DNA of 64,000 bases from Plantactinospora mayteni (GCF_016862935.1 NZ_BONX01000002.1:186001-250000), one strand, 5' to 3'. Counted from the stretch's first letter, positions 37,443 to 46,171 are shown. Translations and numbers: made by a program. Notes: generated from the sequence alone by a model not told the origin.

Positions 37443-37583
37443 CCTACTTCCTTCGAGGACTTCCGTCAGGTTAGGATCAAAGCCGCCGAAGCATCGTCCG
37501 CTACCCTTCGCGGTGATCCCCCGTCCCGTACCTCCGGTAGCCGCACCGGGAATCCGGACGACCCGGCTGGAAGAAGGAGAGGT

Positions 37584-38732
37584 ATGTCGGACCCGTCGAT
37601 CTCCGCCACCCTGCGCGACCAGACGCTCAACCTGCTCGCCAACGGCGAGGCCACCTCCCGGGCCGACCTCGTCGAGGCGTTGCGGGTGGCCCCGTCCACC
37701 GTCACCGGGGTGGTGCGCCGACTGCTGGAGGAGGGCGCCATCCTGGAGGAGGGCGTCGGCCGCTCCACCGGCGGGCGGCGGCCCCGGATCCTGCGGCTGC
37801 GGGAGCCCGAGGGCGTCCTCGCCGTGGCCGAACTCGGCGCCCGGCACGCCCGGGTCGGCCTCTGCACCCCGGACGGCCGGCTGCTCGCGGCCGAGGAGGT
37901 CGCCATCGACATCGCCGCCGGCCCGGGCGAGGTCTTCGAGGTGGTCGGGGCCGCGTTCACCCGGCTCCGCGCCGCGACCGCCCCCGGACAGGCCCTGCTC
38001 GGGATCGGCGCCGCCATGCCCGGTCCGGTCGAGTTCCCCCGGGGCCGGCTGGTCGGCCCGGCCCGGATGCCGGGCTGGAGCGGCGTCGACGCCCAGGCCG
38101 AACTCGGGACGCGCTTCGACGTACCGGTGGTGGTCGACAACGACGCCAAGGCGGCGGCGATCGGCGAGTACGTCACCCGGGGCCGGGACACTGGCGACAT
38201 GATCTACGTCAAGGCCGGTACCGGCATCGGCGGCTGCCTGGTCAGCGGCGGCCAGATCTACCGGGGCGGCCGTGGACTCAGCGGCGACGTCACCCACGTA
38301 CGGGTGGCGGACAGCGGCGAACGGCAGTGCTCCTGCGGCAGCCGAGGTTGCCTGGAGACCGTCGCCAGCGGCGCGGCTCTCGCCGCCCAGTTGGCCGAGC
38401 AGGGCCAGCCGATCAGCACCACCCGGGACGTCATCGCCGCGGTCGTCGACGCCGAACCGGCCGCGGTGACGCTGGTCCGGCGGGCCGGCGGGCTGCTCGG
38501 GGTGGCCCTCTCCGGCCTGGTCAACTTCCTCAACCCCGACGCCGTGGTGATCGGCGGAGCCCTCTCCAGCCTCGACGTCTACGTCGCGGCGGCCCGGGGC
38601 ATGCTCTACGAGCGGTGCCTGCCGTCGATGACCCAGTCCCTTTCCATCGAGGCCAGCGTCGCCGGCCCGGATGCCGGCCTGGTCGGCCTCGGGCATCTGG
38701 TCCGCGCGGTGGCCGACGCCCGACCCGCCTGA
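37584..38732 (+). CDS. ROK family transcriptional repressor
   Basis: 382 aa. Residues about 1-70 are a winged HTH (LLANGEATSRADLVEALRVAPSTVTGVVRRLLEEGAILEEG); residues 80-380 are a ROK domain with VDNDAKAAAIGEY, GTGIGGCLVSGGQIYRG and the zinc cluster CSCGSRGCLE. It resembles NagC/XylR repressors that respond to a sugar or amino sugar. Start preceded by AAGGAGA. It is divergent from the peptide transporter and 12 bp before the M81 peptidase gene, so it probably represses both directions. Confidence 0.9.
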   Translation: MSDPSISATLRDQTLNLLANGEATSRADLVEALRVAPSTVTGVVRRLLEEGAILEEGVGRSTGGRRPRILRLREPEGVLAVAELGARHARVGLCTPDGRLLAAEEVAIDIAAGPGEVFEVVGAAFTRLRAATAPGQALLGIGAAMPGPVEFPRGRLVGPARMPGWSGVDAQAELGTRFDVPVVVDNDAKAAAIGEYVTRGRDTGDMIYVKAGTGIGGCLVSGGQIYRGGRGLSGDVTHVRVADSGERQCSCGSRGCLETVASGAALAAQLAEQGQPISTTRDVIAAVVDAEPAAVTLVRRAGGLLGVALSGLVNFLNPDAVVIGGALSSLDVYVAAARGMLYERCLPSMTQSLSIEASVAGPDAGLVGLGHLVRAVADARPA

Positions 38733-38744
38733 GGAGCTCCACCC

Positions 38745-40214
38745 GTGCACCGTCCCCTGCGGATCGCCATCGGCGGCATCCACATCGAGTCCAGCACCTT
38801 CTCGCCGCACCTGAGCACCGCCGACGACTTCGAGGTCACCCGGGGCGACGCGCTGCTGGCCCGCTACGCCTGGCTCTCCCCCACCGAGCCGTGGGCCGCC
38901 GACGTCGAGTGGCTGCCCCTGGTACACGCCCGGGCGCTGCCCGGCGGTGCGGTCGACGCCGCCAGCTACGACACCTGGACGGCCGAGATCGTCGACGGGC
39001 TCGCCGGCCTCGGCCCGGTCGACGGCGTACTGCTGGACATCCACGGCGCGATGAGCGTGGTCGGCCGGGAGGACGCCGAGGGTGACCTGATCACCGCGAT
39101 CCGGTCGGTGATCGGGCCGCAGCCGTACGTCTCGGCCGCGATGGACCTGCACGGCAACGTCTCGCCGGTGCTCTTCGCCGGCTGCGACCTGCTCACCTGC
39201 TACCGCACCGCGCCACACGTCGACGTCTGGGAGACCCGCGAGCGGGCCGCCCGCAACCTGGTCGACGCGCTCCGCCGGGGGCAGCGCCCACACAAGGCCC
39301 TGGTGCACGTGCCGATCCTGCTGCCCGGCGAGATGACCAGCACCCGGGTCGAACCGGCTCGCGGACTCTACGCCCGGATCGCCGAGATCGAGGCCCGGGA
39401 CGGCATCGTCGATGCGGCGATCTGGATCGGCTTCGCCTGGGCCGACCAGCCCCGCTGCCGGGGCGCGGTGGTGGTCACCGGCACCGACACCGACGCCACC
39501 ACCGGGGCCGCCCGGGAACTCGGCGAGCACTTCTGGGCGGCCCGCGACGAGTTCGGCTTCGTCGCACCGACCGGCAGCATGGACGAGTGCCTCGACACGG
39601 CACTGGTCGCCGTCGAGGAGCCGGCCCGGCGCCCCTTCTTCGTCAGCGACTCCGGCGACAACCCGGGGGCCGGCGGCGCCGACGACGTCACCTACGCGCT
39701 GGCCAGGATGTTGGCCCGCCCGCAGATCCGGGACGGGTCGGTCCGCGCGGTGTACGCCTCGCTGGTCGACCCGGACGCCGTGGCGCAGGTCGCCGACCAG
39801 CCGCTCGGGGCGCCGGTCAGCGTCTCGGCCGGTGGCCGGATCGACTCCCGGGACCCCGGTCCGGTACGCCTGGACGGCGTACTGGAGGCGGTCGCCGACG
39901 ATCCGGACGGCGGGCGGTGCGTGAGCGTACGGGTCGGCGGGCTGAGCGTCTTCGTCACGTCACGGCGGATGCAGTACCGCCAACTGGCCTCGTACGCCCG
40001 GTTGGGCATCACGGTCGACGCCGTCGACCTGGTGGTGGTGAAGATCGGCTACCTCGAACCCGAACTCTTCGAGGCGGCCGGCGACTGGCTGCTCGCGCTC
40101 ACCCCGGGCGGGGTCGACCAGGACATCGAGCGGCTGCCCTACCAGCGCCTGCTGCGGCCGATCTTCCCGCTGGACCGCGACTTCGTCGCGGACCTGACCG
40201 TGGTGACCCGGTGA
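38745..40214 (+). CDS. M81 family metallopeptidase (MlrC-like)
   Basis: 489 aa. RIAIGGIHIESSTFSPHLS and VDGVLLDIHGAMSV, AAMDLHGNVSP, and SDSGDNPGAGGADDVTY contain the His/Asp residues that bind zinc in MlrC, the microcystinase that cleaves linear tetrapeptides. The C-terminal half belongs to the MlrC_C domain (KIGYLEPELFEAAGDWLLALTPGGVDQD). It starts with GTG after GAGGAG and overlaps the ROK kinase gene (GTGA). Here it likely cleaves a small modified peptide imported by the adjacent ABC transporter; the substrate is not known. Confidence 0.88.
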   Translation: MHRPLRIAIGGIHIESSTFSPHLSTADDFEVTRGDALLARYAWLSPTEPWAADVEWLPLVHARALPGGAVDAASYDTWTAEIVDGLAGLGPVDGVLLDIHGAMSVVGREDAEGDLITAIRSVIGPQPYVSAAMDLHGNVSPVLFAGCDLLTCYRTAPHVDVWETRERAARNLVDALRRGQRPHKALVHVPILLPGEMTSTRVEPARGLYARIAEIEARDGIVDAAIWIGFAWADQPRCRGAVVVTGTDTDATTGAARELGEHFWAARDEFGFVAPTGSMDECLDTALVAVEEPARRPFFVSDSGDNPGAGGADDVTYALARMLARPQIRDGSVRAVYASLVDPDAVAQVADQPLGAPVSVSAGGRIDSRDPGPVRLDGVLEAVADDPDGGRCVSVRVGGLSVFVTSRRMQYRQLASYARLGITVDAVDLVVVKIGYLEPELFEAAGDWLLALTPGGVDQDIERLPYQRLLRPIFPLDRDFVADLTVVTR

Positions 40215-41221
40215 TCCCGCCCGTCATCAGCGCCCGGTCCGACACCTCGCCACCCGGGGAACCGCCCACCGGTCGCTCCGTCCTCGCGGTCGACGTCGGC
40301 GCGACGACCATGAAGGGGGCGGTCTTCGGCGAGGACGGTCAGGTCCGCCACTCGATCGTGGTGCCGTCCCGGGCCGACGGCGACCCGGTCGGCGCACTCC
40401 GGGAACTCTGCCGGCGGTTGCGCGCCGAGGCCCTCGCCAGTGACGTCGCACCGGCCGGGATCGGGGTGGTCACCCCGGGCATCGTCGACGAGGCCGCCGG
40501 CCTGGTGCGGTACGCCTCGAACATCCGGTTCCGCGACGTACCGCTGCGCGCGCTCGTGCACGACGACCTGGCGCTGCCGGTGGCGATCGGGCACGACGCC
40601 CGGGCGGCGGGGGTCGCCGAGGCGGTGGCCGGGGCCGGCCGGGGACTGGCCAACTTCGTGCTGCTGCCGCTCGGCACCGGCATCGCCGCCACGGTGGTGC
40701 TGGACGGCGATCCGGTACCGGGTACCGCCTGGTCGGCCGGCGAGGTCGGGCACATGCCGGTGTACCCCGGCGGCGAGCCGTGCAGCTGCGGACAGCGCGG
40801 CTGCCTGGAGGTGTACGCCTCGGCCGGCGGCCTGGCCCGGCGCTACGCCCGACTCGGCGGTACCCCGGGGCTGGACAGCCGGGCCATCGCGGCGGCGACT
40901 GCGACCGATCCTCTGGCCGGCTCGGTGTGGGACACCGCGACCCAGGCACTGGGCATCGCCCTGGCCACCCTCACCCTGACCCTGGACCCGGCCCGGATCG
41001 TGCTCGGTGGTGGCCTCGCCGAGGCCGGTACGCACCTCTTCGACCCGGTACGCGACGCGCTGCGCGCGGCACTGGCCTGGCGGACCGCGCCCGAGGTGGT
41101 GCCGTCCGCCTTCGGTGTCCAGGCCGCCCAGGTGGGCGCCGCGATCCTGGCCCGCCGCGCCGCCGGACTGCCCGTGCCGGACGGCTGGGCGGCACCGGTC
41201 TCCGCACCCGTCGGCTCCTGA
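40211..41221 (+). CDS. ROK family sugar kinase
   Basis: 336 aa. Phosphate-binding motif AVDVGATTMKGAVF, catalytic Asp in GHDARAAGVAE, GTGIAATVVLDG, and zinc site GEVGHMPVYPGGEPCSCGQRGCLE are those of ROK kinases (glucokinase, N-acetylglucosamine or N-acetylmannosamine kinase). Unlike the neighbour at 37584 it has no HTH. Start GTG overlaps the M81 stop. Its place in a peptidase-transporter unit hints at a glycopeptide or muropeptide-like nutrient (inference). Confidence 0.88.
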   Translation: MIPPVISARSDTSPPGEPPTGRSVLAVDVGATTMKGAVFGEDGQVRHSIVVPSRADGDPVGALRELCRRLRAEALASDVAPAGIGVVTPGIVDEAAGLVRYASNIRFRDVPLRALVHDDLALPVAIGHDARAAGVAEAVAGAGRGLANFVLLPLGTGIAATVVLDGDPVPGTAWSAGEVGHMPVYPGGEPCSCGQRGCLEVYASAGGLARRYARLGGTPGLDSRAIAAATATDPLAGSVWDTATQALGIALATLTLTLDPARIVLGGGLAEAGTHLFDPVRDALRAALAWRTAPEVVPSAFGVQAAQVGAAILARRAAGLPVPDGWAAPVSAPVGS

Positions 41222-41259
41222 ACCCCGGCCGGTCGTCCCGAGGCACCGACGGCTTCGTC

Positions 41260-41991
41260 TCAGGCGAGACCAGTGAGGAACAGCAGGCCGGCAGCGACGA
41301 GCCCGGCTTCGACGAGGACGACGAAGGCGCGGTCGCTGATCCTGGCCACGATCTTCTTGCCTGCCCAGGCGCCGGCCAGCGTGGCCGGGGTCAGCGCGGC
41401 GCCGAGCAGCAGCACCCGGCCGGTCAGCAGGTTCGCCGTCCCGTAGGCGCCGATCTTCGCGGCGTGCATGAGCAGCGCACAAGCGGCCTCGGTGCCGATG
41501 AACACCGCGCGGGTGAACCCTTTGGCGAGGAAGAACGGCGCGGTCAGCGGGCCGACCGAACCCAGCAGGGCCGAGCCGAGCCCGGAGGCGGCCCCGACGC
41601 CGATGAACGCGTTGTCCGAGGGCGCCGTCGGATGCGGTCGCAGGTGCCGCCACACCACCACCGCGATCAGGAACACCCCGAGTAGCCGTTTGAGCGGCGA
41701 GAGCGGGGCTTGGGCCAGCAGCAGCCCACCGGCGACGGCCAACGGGACGGCACCGAGGCTGAACCGGGCGATGATCCGCCATTGCAGGTGCCGGCGGTTG
41801 AACCAGACTCGGCCGCCGTTGCTGGCGATCTGCGTCAGCGTGAGCACCGGCACCGCGACCCGCAGCCCGAACAGGCCGGTGAACACCGGCAGCAGCAACG
41901 TCCCACCGCCGAATCCGGCGACCGCCGACAGCAACGCCAGCGCGAACGCGGCCACCGCCGAGATGGCCAGCGCCGCCCACGCGTTCGACAT
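41260..41991 (-). CDS. TSUP family (TauE/SafE) membrane permease
   Basis: 243 aa, about eight helices. ALLSAVAGFGGGTLLLPVF and the second-half repeat GVGAASGLGSALLGSVGPLTAPFFLAKG form the two inverted repeats of the TauE/SafE family, which exports sulfite, sulfoacetate or related anions. ATG at 41991 overlaps the stop of the DUF1232 gene (ATGA); a TTG one codon earlier is less likely. Confidence 0.88.
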   Translation of the reverse strand: MSNAWAALAISAVAAFALALLSAVAGFGGGTLLLPVFTGLFGLRVAVPVLTLTQIASNGGRVWFNRRHLQWRIIARFSLGAVPLAVAGGLLLAQAPLSPLKRLLGVFLIAVVVWRHLRPHPTAPSDNAFIGVGAASGLGSALLGSVGPLTAPFFLAKGFTRAVFIGTEAACALLMHAAKIGAYGTANLLTGRVLLLGAALTPATLAGAWAGKKIVARISDRAFVVLVEAGLVAAGLLFLTGLA

Positions 41992-42419
41992 CAACGCTCC
42001 ACGGGGCTGTCACTGCCGGTCGGGCGGATGCCGGTCAGCCGGCACAGGGCGGCGAAGCCATCCTCGGTGCCCGGCCAGTGCCGGCGCACCGCGCCGATGC
42101 CCGCGCGGCGGACCACCGAGCGCAGCACCGCGGCGACGATGATCGCGTCGTCGGCGTAGCCGATGACCGGGATGAAGTCCGGGATCAGGTCGATCGGGAT
42201 CGCCAGGTAGGCCATCAGCAGGCCAAGGCGCACCCGCACCCCTCGCGGCAGGGTGGCATCACCGGCCAGACGGCGCAGCAGCCGCAGCAGATCCGGCAGA
42301 ATGCGCAACGCTTCTTTCAGCAGCGGCCCGCTGGGCCGCACGATCAACAGACCGATCAGCAACGCCATCCACGAGGCCACCACCGCGACGGCGACACCGA
42401 TCAGGATGTCCCAGAGCAT
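41991..42419 (-). CDS. DUF1232 (YkvA-like) membrane protein
   Basis: 142 aa. An N-terminal membrane helix (IGVAVAVVASWMALLIGLLIV) is followed by the DUF1232 core MAYLAIPIDLIPDFIPVIGYADDAIIVAAVLRSV. The function of this family is unknown. Operon with the TSUP gene downstream. Ends far from the next gene region; a remnant of a cation-efflux gene lies just upstream. Confidence 0.9.
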   Translation of the reverse strand: MLWDILIGVAVAVVASWMALLIGLLIVRPSGPLLKEALRILPDLLRLLRRLAGDATLPRGVRVRLGLLMAYLAIPIDLIPDFIPVIGYADDAIIVAAVLRSVVRRAGIGAVRRHWPGTEDGFAALCRLTGIRPTGSDSPVER

Positions 42420-42508
42420 CTACGCAGTCTCCTCCTCGCCGCACGGCACTCGTGCAGGCAGGGCCGCAGCCACGAGCCAGGTCGCCGGACGCAGGCAGGG
42501 GCGCGGTC

Positions 42509-42590
42509 GTCGCAGAGTTCACCGTGCCACGCCCGCACGCCCTCGCTGACCGCCACCGCCCCGACCACCAGCGCTGCGATGGTATTCCGC
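42509..42590 (-). pseudogene. Possible 3' remnant of a CDF cation-efflux gene
   Basis: On the minus strand IAALVVGAVAVSEGVRAWHGELCD resembles the C-terminal segment of actinobacterial cation-diffusion-facilitator transporters (pattern DPLAALVVAAVAVKEGVEAWRG). No transporter start or membrane body precedes it; the frame upstream has only a few codons. I place it as decayed DNA between the DUF1232 gene and the oxalate cluster. Low certainty. Confidence 0.35.
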
Positions 42591-42708
42591 TGTGGCGATG
42601 TCGGGAATCCCGGTCGCACGCCGGGCTAACGGGCGTCCTGGCACCTCCGCACCCGCTGGTGGACCCGTCGGCCGGGCGCGGTGAACCGACGCCGGTAACG
42701 GACCAGGC

Positions 42709-42740
42709 TTGTCAGCGTCAGGTGAAATTGCATACTGTAG
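42709..42740 (+). promoter_or_regulatory. panE-like promoter with ATAC-N-GTAt operator
   Basis: TTGTCA (42709-42714) and TACTGT (42733-42738) are 18 bp apart. The -10 sits inside CATACTGTAG (42731-42740), an imperfect copy of the ATAC-N-GTAT palindrome found upstream of gcl, oxc and frc. A further GCATACGG half-site is at 42751-42758. Confidence 0.55.
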
Positions 42741-42822
42741 TCAGCATAACGCATACGGAAAGGCACGCCGCTGCTGCGTCGCCTCGACGCCGCGCGGACG
42801 TCGTACGAGAAGGGAGCAGCCC

Positions 42823-43824
42823 GTGCGAGTTGCAGTGCTCGGAGCCGGCGCCATCGGCGCGTACGTCGGTGCGTCCCTGTGCCGGGCCGGGGTGGATGTC
42901 CAGTTGATCGCTCGCGGCGCACACCTGGCCGCACTACGGGCAGGCGGAGTACGCGTACTCAGTCCCCGGGGCGATTTCGCGGCGCATCCGCACGCCACCG
43001 ACGACCCGGGCGAGGTCGGGCCGGTGGACTACGTGTTCCTCGGCCTGAAGGCGCATTCCTATCCCTCGGCGGGGCCGCTGCTCGAACCCCTGCTCGGCCC
43101 GGAGACCGCCCTCATCGCCGGGCAGAACGGCATCCCGTGGTGGTATTTCCACAAGCTCCCGGGGCCGTACGAGGGTCAGCGGATCGAGGCCGTCGACCCC
43201 GGTGGGGCGACCTCGGCGGTGATGGCCCCGGAGCGGGCGATCGGCTGCGTGGTGTACCCCGCCACGGTGATCGAGTCGCCCGGGGTGATCCGGCACCTGG
43301 AGGGGACCCGGTTCTCCATCGGAGAGCCGGACGGCACTGTCTCGCAGCGGTGCCAGCGGTTCAGCGACGCGATGGTGGCCGGCGGGCTGAAGTGCCCGGT
43401 CGAGCCACGGCTGCGGGACGACATCTGGATCAAGTTGATGGGCAACGTGTCACTGAACCCGATCAGCGCCCTGACCAGGGCCACCATGGCGGAGATCTGC
43501 GAGAGCCCGGGCACCCGCCGGGTGGTCGAGCAGATGATGGCGGAGACGCTCGACATCGCCAGCCGGGTCGGCAGCACGCCGGAGATCTCGATCGGCAAGC
43601 GGGTCGAGGGCGCCCGGCGGGTCGGCCACCACAAGACCTCGATGTTGCAGGATCTCGAGGCGGGCAAGGAGATGGAACTCGACGCCGTCGTCGCCGCCGT
43701 GGTCGAGATCGCCGACATCACCGGTGCGCCGGCACCCACGCTGCGCACCATCTACGCCGCGACCGAGTTGCTGGCCAAGACCATGGCACGACCGGCGCCG
43801 ACCCCGAGCATGACGGCGGCCTGA
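42823..43824 (+). CDS. PanE/ApbA-like reductase (candidate oxalyl-CoA reductase)
   Basis: 333 aa. Rossmann motif VAVLGAGAIGAYVGASLCRAG and the C-terminal PanE domain (KLMGNVSLNPISALTRATMAEIC with conserved Lys, and helices to SMTAA) place it in the 2-dehydropantoate reductase family; QNGIPWWYF identifies a subgroup unlike the biosynthetic PanE. It sits before a glyoxylate carboligase gene and behind the same operator type as oxc and frc. In Methylobacterium, a PanE2 paralog was reported to reduce oxalyl-CoA to glyoxylate; that role fits here but is inference. AAGGGAG precedes the GTG. Confidence 0.85.
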   Translation: MRVAVLGAGAIGAYVGASLCRAGVDVQLIARGAHLAALRAGGVRVLSPRGDFAAHPHATDDPGEVGPVDYVFLGLKAHSYPSAGPLLEPLLGPETALIAGQNGIPWWYFHKLPGPYEGQRIEAVDPGGATSAVMAPERAIGCVVYPATVIESPGVIRHLEGTRFSIGEPDGTVSQRCQRFSDAMVAGGLKCPVEPRLRDDIWIKLMGNVSLNPISALTRATMAEICESPGTRRVVEQMMAETLDIASRVGSTPEISIGKRVEGARRVGHHKTSMLQDLEAGKEMELDAVVAAVVEIADITGAPAPTLRTIYAATELLAKTMARPAPTPSMTAA

Positions 43825-43830
43825 CCGGCT

Positions 43831-43872
43831 CGCCATCGCCATCGCCACCGCCACCGCCATCGCTACCGCCAT
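43831..43872 (+). repeat. Hexanucleotide repeat (CGCCAT/CGCCAC)
   Basis: Seven imperfect 6-bp units of the CGCCAY type, just after the PanE-like gene and before the gcl promoter. A comparable repeat with TTGCCG-type units lies in the frc leader (59331-59456). Noncoding; likely polymerase slippage DNA. Confidence 0.75.
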
Positions 43873-43902
43873 CGGCGTACCGGCGAGGCATCGGCGCAGG
43901 TA

Positions 43903-43935
43903 TTGCACTCGGTCTGCCGACAGAATACTGTATGC
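43903..43935 (+). promoter_or_regulatory. gcl promoter with palindromic operator ATACTGTAT
   Basis: TTGCAC (43903-43908) and TACTGT (43926-43931) are 17 bp apart. The -10 is embedded in ATACTGTAT (43925-43933), a perfect 4+4 palindrome. GTCTGC (43912-43917) and GCAGAC (43934-43939) form a second, wider inverted repeat around it. The GntR/FCD protein encoded at 46172 is the likely binder. Confidence 0.65.
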
Positions 43936-44070
43936 AGACTTCCTAACTGGTCCTTCCAGGCACCGGGATCCGGTGCCGGTCAGCCGTCGACGGGACGCAA
44001 GACCCACCGCCCCCGTCCCCGGCCCGGCGATTCGCCAATCCACAGGACACCCGACGCCCTGGAGGCTCCC

Positions 44071-44184
44071 GTGCCCCTGATCCGCAAACCAGGTACCGCC
44101 TGGGGCGACGTCTCCGCCCGCTGCCGTGAGACCCCACCCGAGGCCTTCGCCGACGACCGCGCCCGCAACTACCCGGAGGTCTGA
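44071..44184 (+). CDS. Short ORF upstream of gcl
   Basis: 37 aa (MPLIRKPGTAWGDVSARCRETPPEAFADDRARNYPEV). GGAGG lies 7 bp before the GTG, the frame ends 3 bp before the gcl ATG, and codon use is normal, so it is likely translated and coupled to gcl. No family is recognised. It could be a regulatory leader or a remnant of an N-terminal domain. Confidence 0.45.
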   Translation: MPLIRKPGTAWGDVSARCRETPPEAFADDRARNYPEV

Positions 44185-44187
44185 ACC

Positions 44188-45912
44188 ATGGCCAAGATCC
44201 CCTGCATGGACGCGGTCGTCTCGGTGCTCGCCTCCGAGGGCGTGGACATCGCGTTCGGCTGCCCCGGCGCCGCGATCCTGCCGCTCTACGCGGCCCTGCG
44301 GCGCAGCGACATCCGGCACCTCATCGTCCGACACGAGGAGGGCGCCACCCACATGGCCGACGGCTGGGCCCGGACCAACGGCCGGGTCGGCGTCGCGATC
44401 GGCACCTCCGGTCCGGCCGGTACCAACATGATCACCGGTCTCTACACCGCGCAGGCGGACTCCATCCCGATGGTCTGCGTCACCGGCCAGGCCCCAACGG
44501 GCAAGCTGCACCAGGAGGCGTTCCAGGCGGTCGACATCGTCGAGATCGCCAAGCCGGTGACGAAGTGGGCGGTGCAGGTCAAGGAGGCGGCCCAGGCGCC
44601 GTGGATCTTCCGGGAGGCGTTCCGGATCGCCCGCTCCGGCCGACCCGGGCCGGTACTGATCGACCTGCCGATCGACGTAGCGCGACAGGAGATCGAGTGG
44701 GACGCCTCGATCGACGCCCCGCTGCCGGTACCCCGGGTCGAGCCGCACCTGCCCCGGGTCGAACGGGCCCTGGACATGCTGCTCGCCGCCGAGCGGCCAC
44801 TGATCCTGGCCGGCGGCGGGGTGATCATCGGCGAGGCCACCGACCTGCTCCGGGAGGTCGCCGAGACACTGAACATCCCGGTCCAGGTCACCCTGATGGG
44901 CAAGGGTGCGATCCCGGAGGACCACGACCTGTTCGCCGGGATGACCGGCATCCAGACCACCCAGCGCTTCGGCAACGCGTCCTTCCTGGAGTCCGACCTG
45001 GTGCTCGCGCTTGGCGCCCGGTTCGGCGACCGACACACCGGCGACCTGGAGACCTACCGGGGCGACCGGAAGTTCATCCACGTCGACATCGAGCCCACCC
45101 AGCTCGGCAAGGTGTTCGGCCCGGACCTCGGGGTGGTCTCGGACACCGGGGCGTTCCTCGCGGCGCTGCTCGACGCGGTACGCCGCCGGGGAGTCGCGCG
45201 GGATCGCGGGGAATGGGTGTCGCTGGTCCGGAAGCTGCGCGAGACGCTGCGCCGCCGGGACGACTTCGACGCCGTACCGGTCAAGGCGCCCCGGGTCTTC
45301 AAGGAGATCAACGAGTACTTCGGCCCGGACACCTACTTCGTCACCGCGATCGGTCTCTACCAGATCTGGTCCGGCCAGTTCCAGAAGGTCTTCAAGCCCC
45401 GGCACTACCAGGTCTGCGGTCAGGCCGGTCCACTGGGTTGGGAGATCCCGGCGGCGATCGGGGTGAAATCCGCCAAGCCCGACGCCGAGGTGGTCGGGGT
45501 GGTCGGGGACTACTCGTTCCAGTTCCTGGTCGAGGAACTCGCGGTCGCCGCGCAGTACAACATCCCGTTCGTACTGGTGATGTTGAACAACGAGTACCTC
45601 GGGCTGATCCGGCAGGCGGAGATCGGCTACGAGATGAACTACGAGGTGGACATCCACTACGACGAGTACGGCACCGACAACGTCAAGGTGATGGAGGCGT
45701 ACGGCTGCTCCGGCCGCCGGGTGCTCCGACCCGACGAGATCGCCGACGCCCTCGCCTGGGCCAGCAAGGAGGCCCGCCGGACCAGCCGTCCGGTACTGGT
45801 CGAGGTGATGATCGAGCGGGAGGCGAACACCGCGCACGGGCTCTCCATCGCGCAGGTCAACGAGTTCGAGCCGGTGCCGGAAATCGAGTACCGGGACACG
45901 GTCTCGGGCTGA
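44188..45912 (+). CDS. gcl: Glyoxylate carboligase-like ThDP enzyme
   Basis: 574 aa. Alignment by eye to E. coli Gcl is continuous: GTSGPAGTNMITGLYTAQADSIPMVCVTGQAP, SGRPGPVLIDLPIDV, CGQAGPLGWEIPAAIGV and the ThDP motif GDYSFQFLVEELAVAAQYNIPFVLVMLNN. Gcl condenses two glyoxylates to tartronate semialdehyde with CO2 release. The anomaly is at residue 50: the sequence is RHEEGATHMA where E. coli Gcl has RHVEGASHMA, so the family's characteristic Val is replaced by the canonical ThDP-activating Glu. Substrate or rate may therefore differ. Confidence 0.85.
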   Translation: MAKIPCMDAVVSVLASEGVDIAFGCPGAAILPLYAALRRSDIRHLIVRHEEGATHMADGWARTNGRVGVAIGTSGPAGTNMITGLYTAQADSIPMVCVTGQAPTGKLHQEAFQAVDIVEIAKPVTKWAVQVKEAAQAPWIFREAFRIARSGRPGPVLIDLPIDVARQEIEWDASIDAPLPVPRVEPHLPRVERALDMLLAAERPLILAGGGVIIGEATDLLREVAETLNIPVQVTLMGKGAIPEDHDLFAGMTGIQTTQRFGNASFLESDLVLALGARFGDRHTGDLETYRGDRKFIHVDIEPTQLGKVFGPDLGVVSDTGAFLAALLDAVRRRGVARDRGEWVSLVRKLRETLRRRDDFDAVPVKAPRVFKEINEYFGPDTYFVTAIGLYQIWSGQFQKVFKPRHYQVCGQAGPLGWEIPAAIGVKSAKPDAEVVGVVGDYSFQFLVEELAVAAQYNIPFVLVMLNNEYLGLIRQAEIGYEMNYEVDIHYDEYGTDNVKVMEAYGCSGRRVLRPDEIADALAWASKEARRTSRPVLVEVMIEREANTAHGLSIAQVNEFEPVPEIEYRDTVSG

Positions 45913-45935
45913 GAGATCCGGTGTGCCGAACCAGC

Positions 45936-45970
45936 GGCGGGGTGGGTGGCCGGGTGCCGCCCGCCCCGCC
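45936..45970 (+). terminator. gcl terminator
   Basis: Fifteen-base arms (45936-45950 and 45956-45970) pair with only two G-U wobbles over a 5-nt loop, 23 bp after the gcl stop. Confidence 0.75.
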
Positions 45971-46096
45971 ACACCGCTTTGCCCAGGAGCTGGCGACTCC
46001 AGGTCTACAGGTCGTGACCGCGATCGATGCCACGTCGTCGGCCGCGACATCCGGTCGATCGGTGCACTTCCCCGTCGCCCGCAGGGCAGCGGACGA

Positions 46097-46124
46097 TTGC
46101 ATCTAGACGACTGTATGCTATAGC
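46097..46124 (+). promoter_or_regulatory. GntR gene promoter with operator half-sites
   Basis: TTGCAT (46097-46102) and TATAGC (46119-46124) are 16 bp apart. Between them is ACTGTATGC (46109-46117 region), one good arm of the ATAC-N-GTAT palindrome with a degenerate left arm, consistent with weak autoregulation. Confidence 0.5.
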
Positions 46125-46171
46125 CAACAATCGGAACGCCCGATCGGGTTCTTCGCAGCCGGAGGTAGTCC

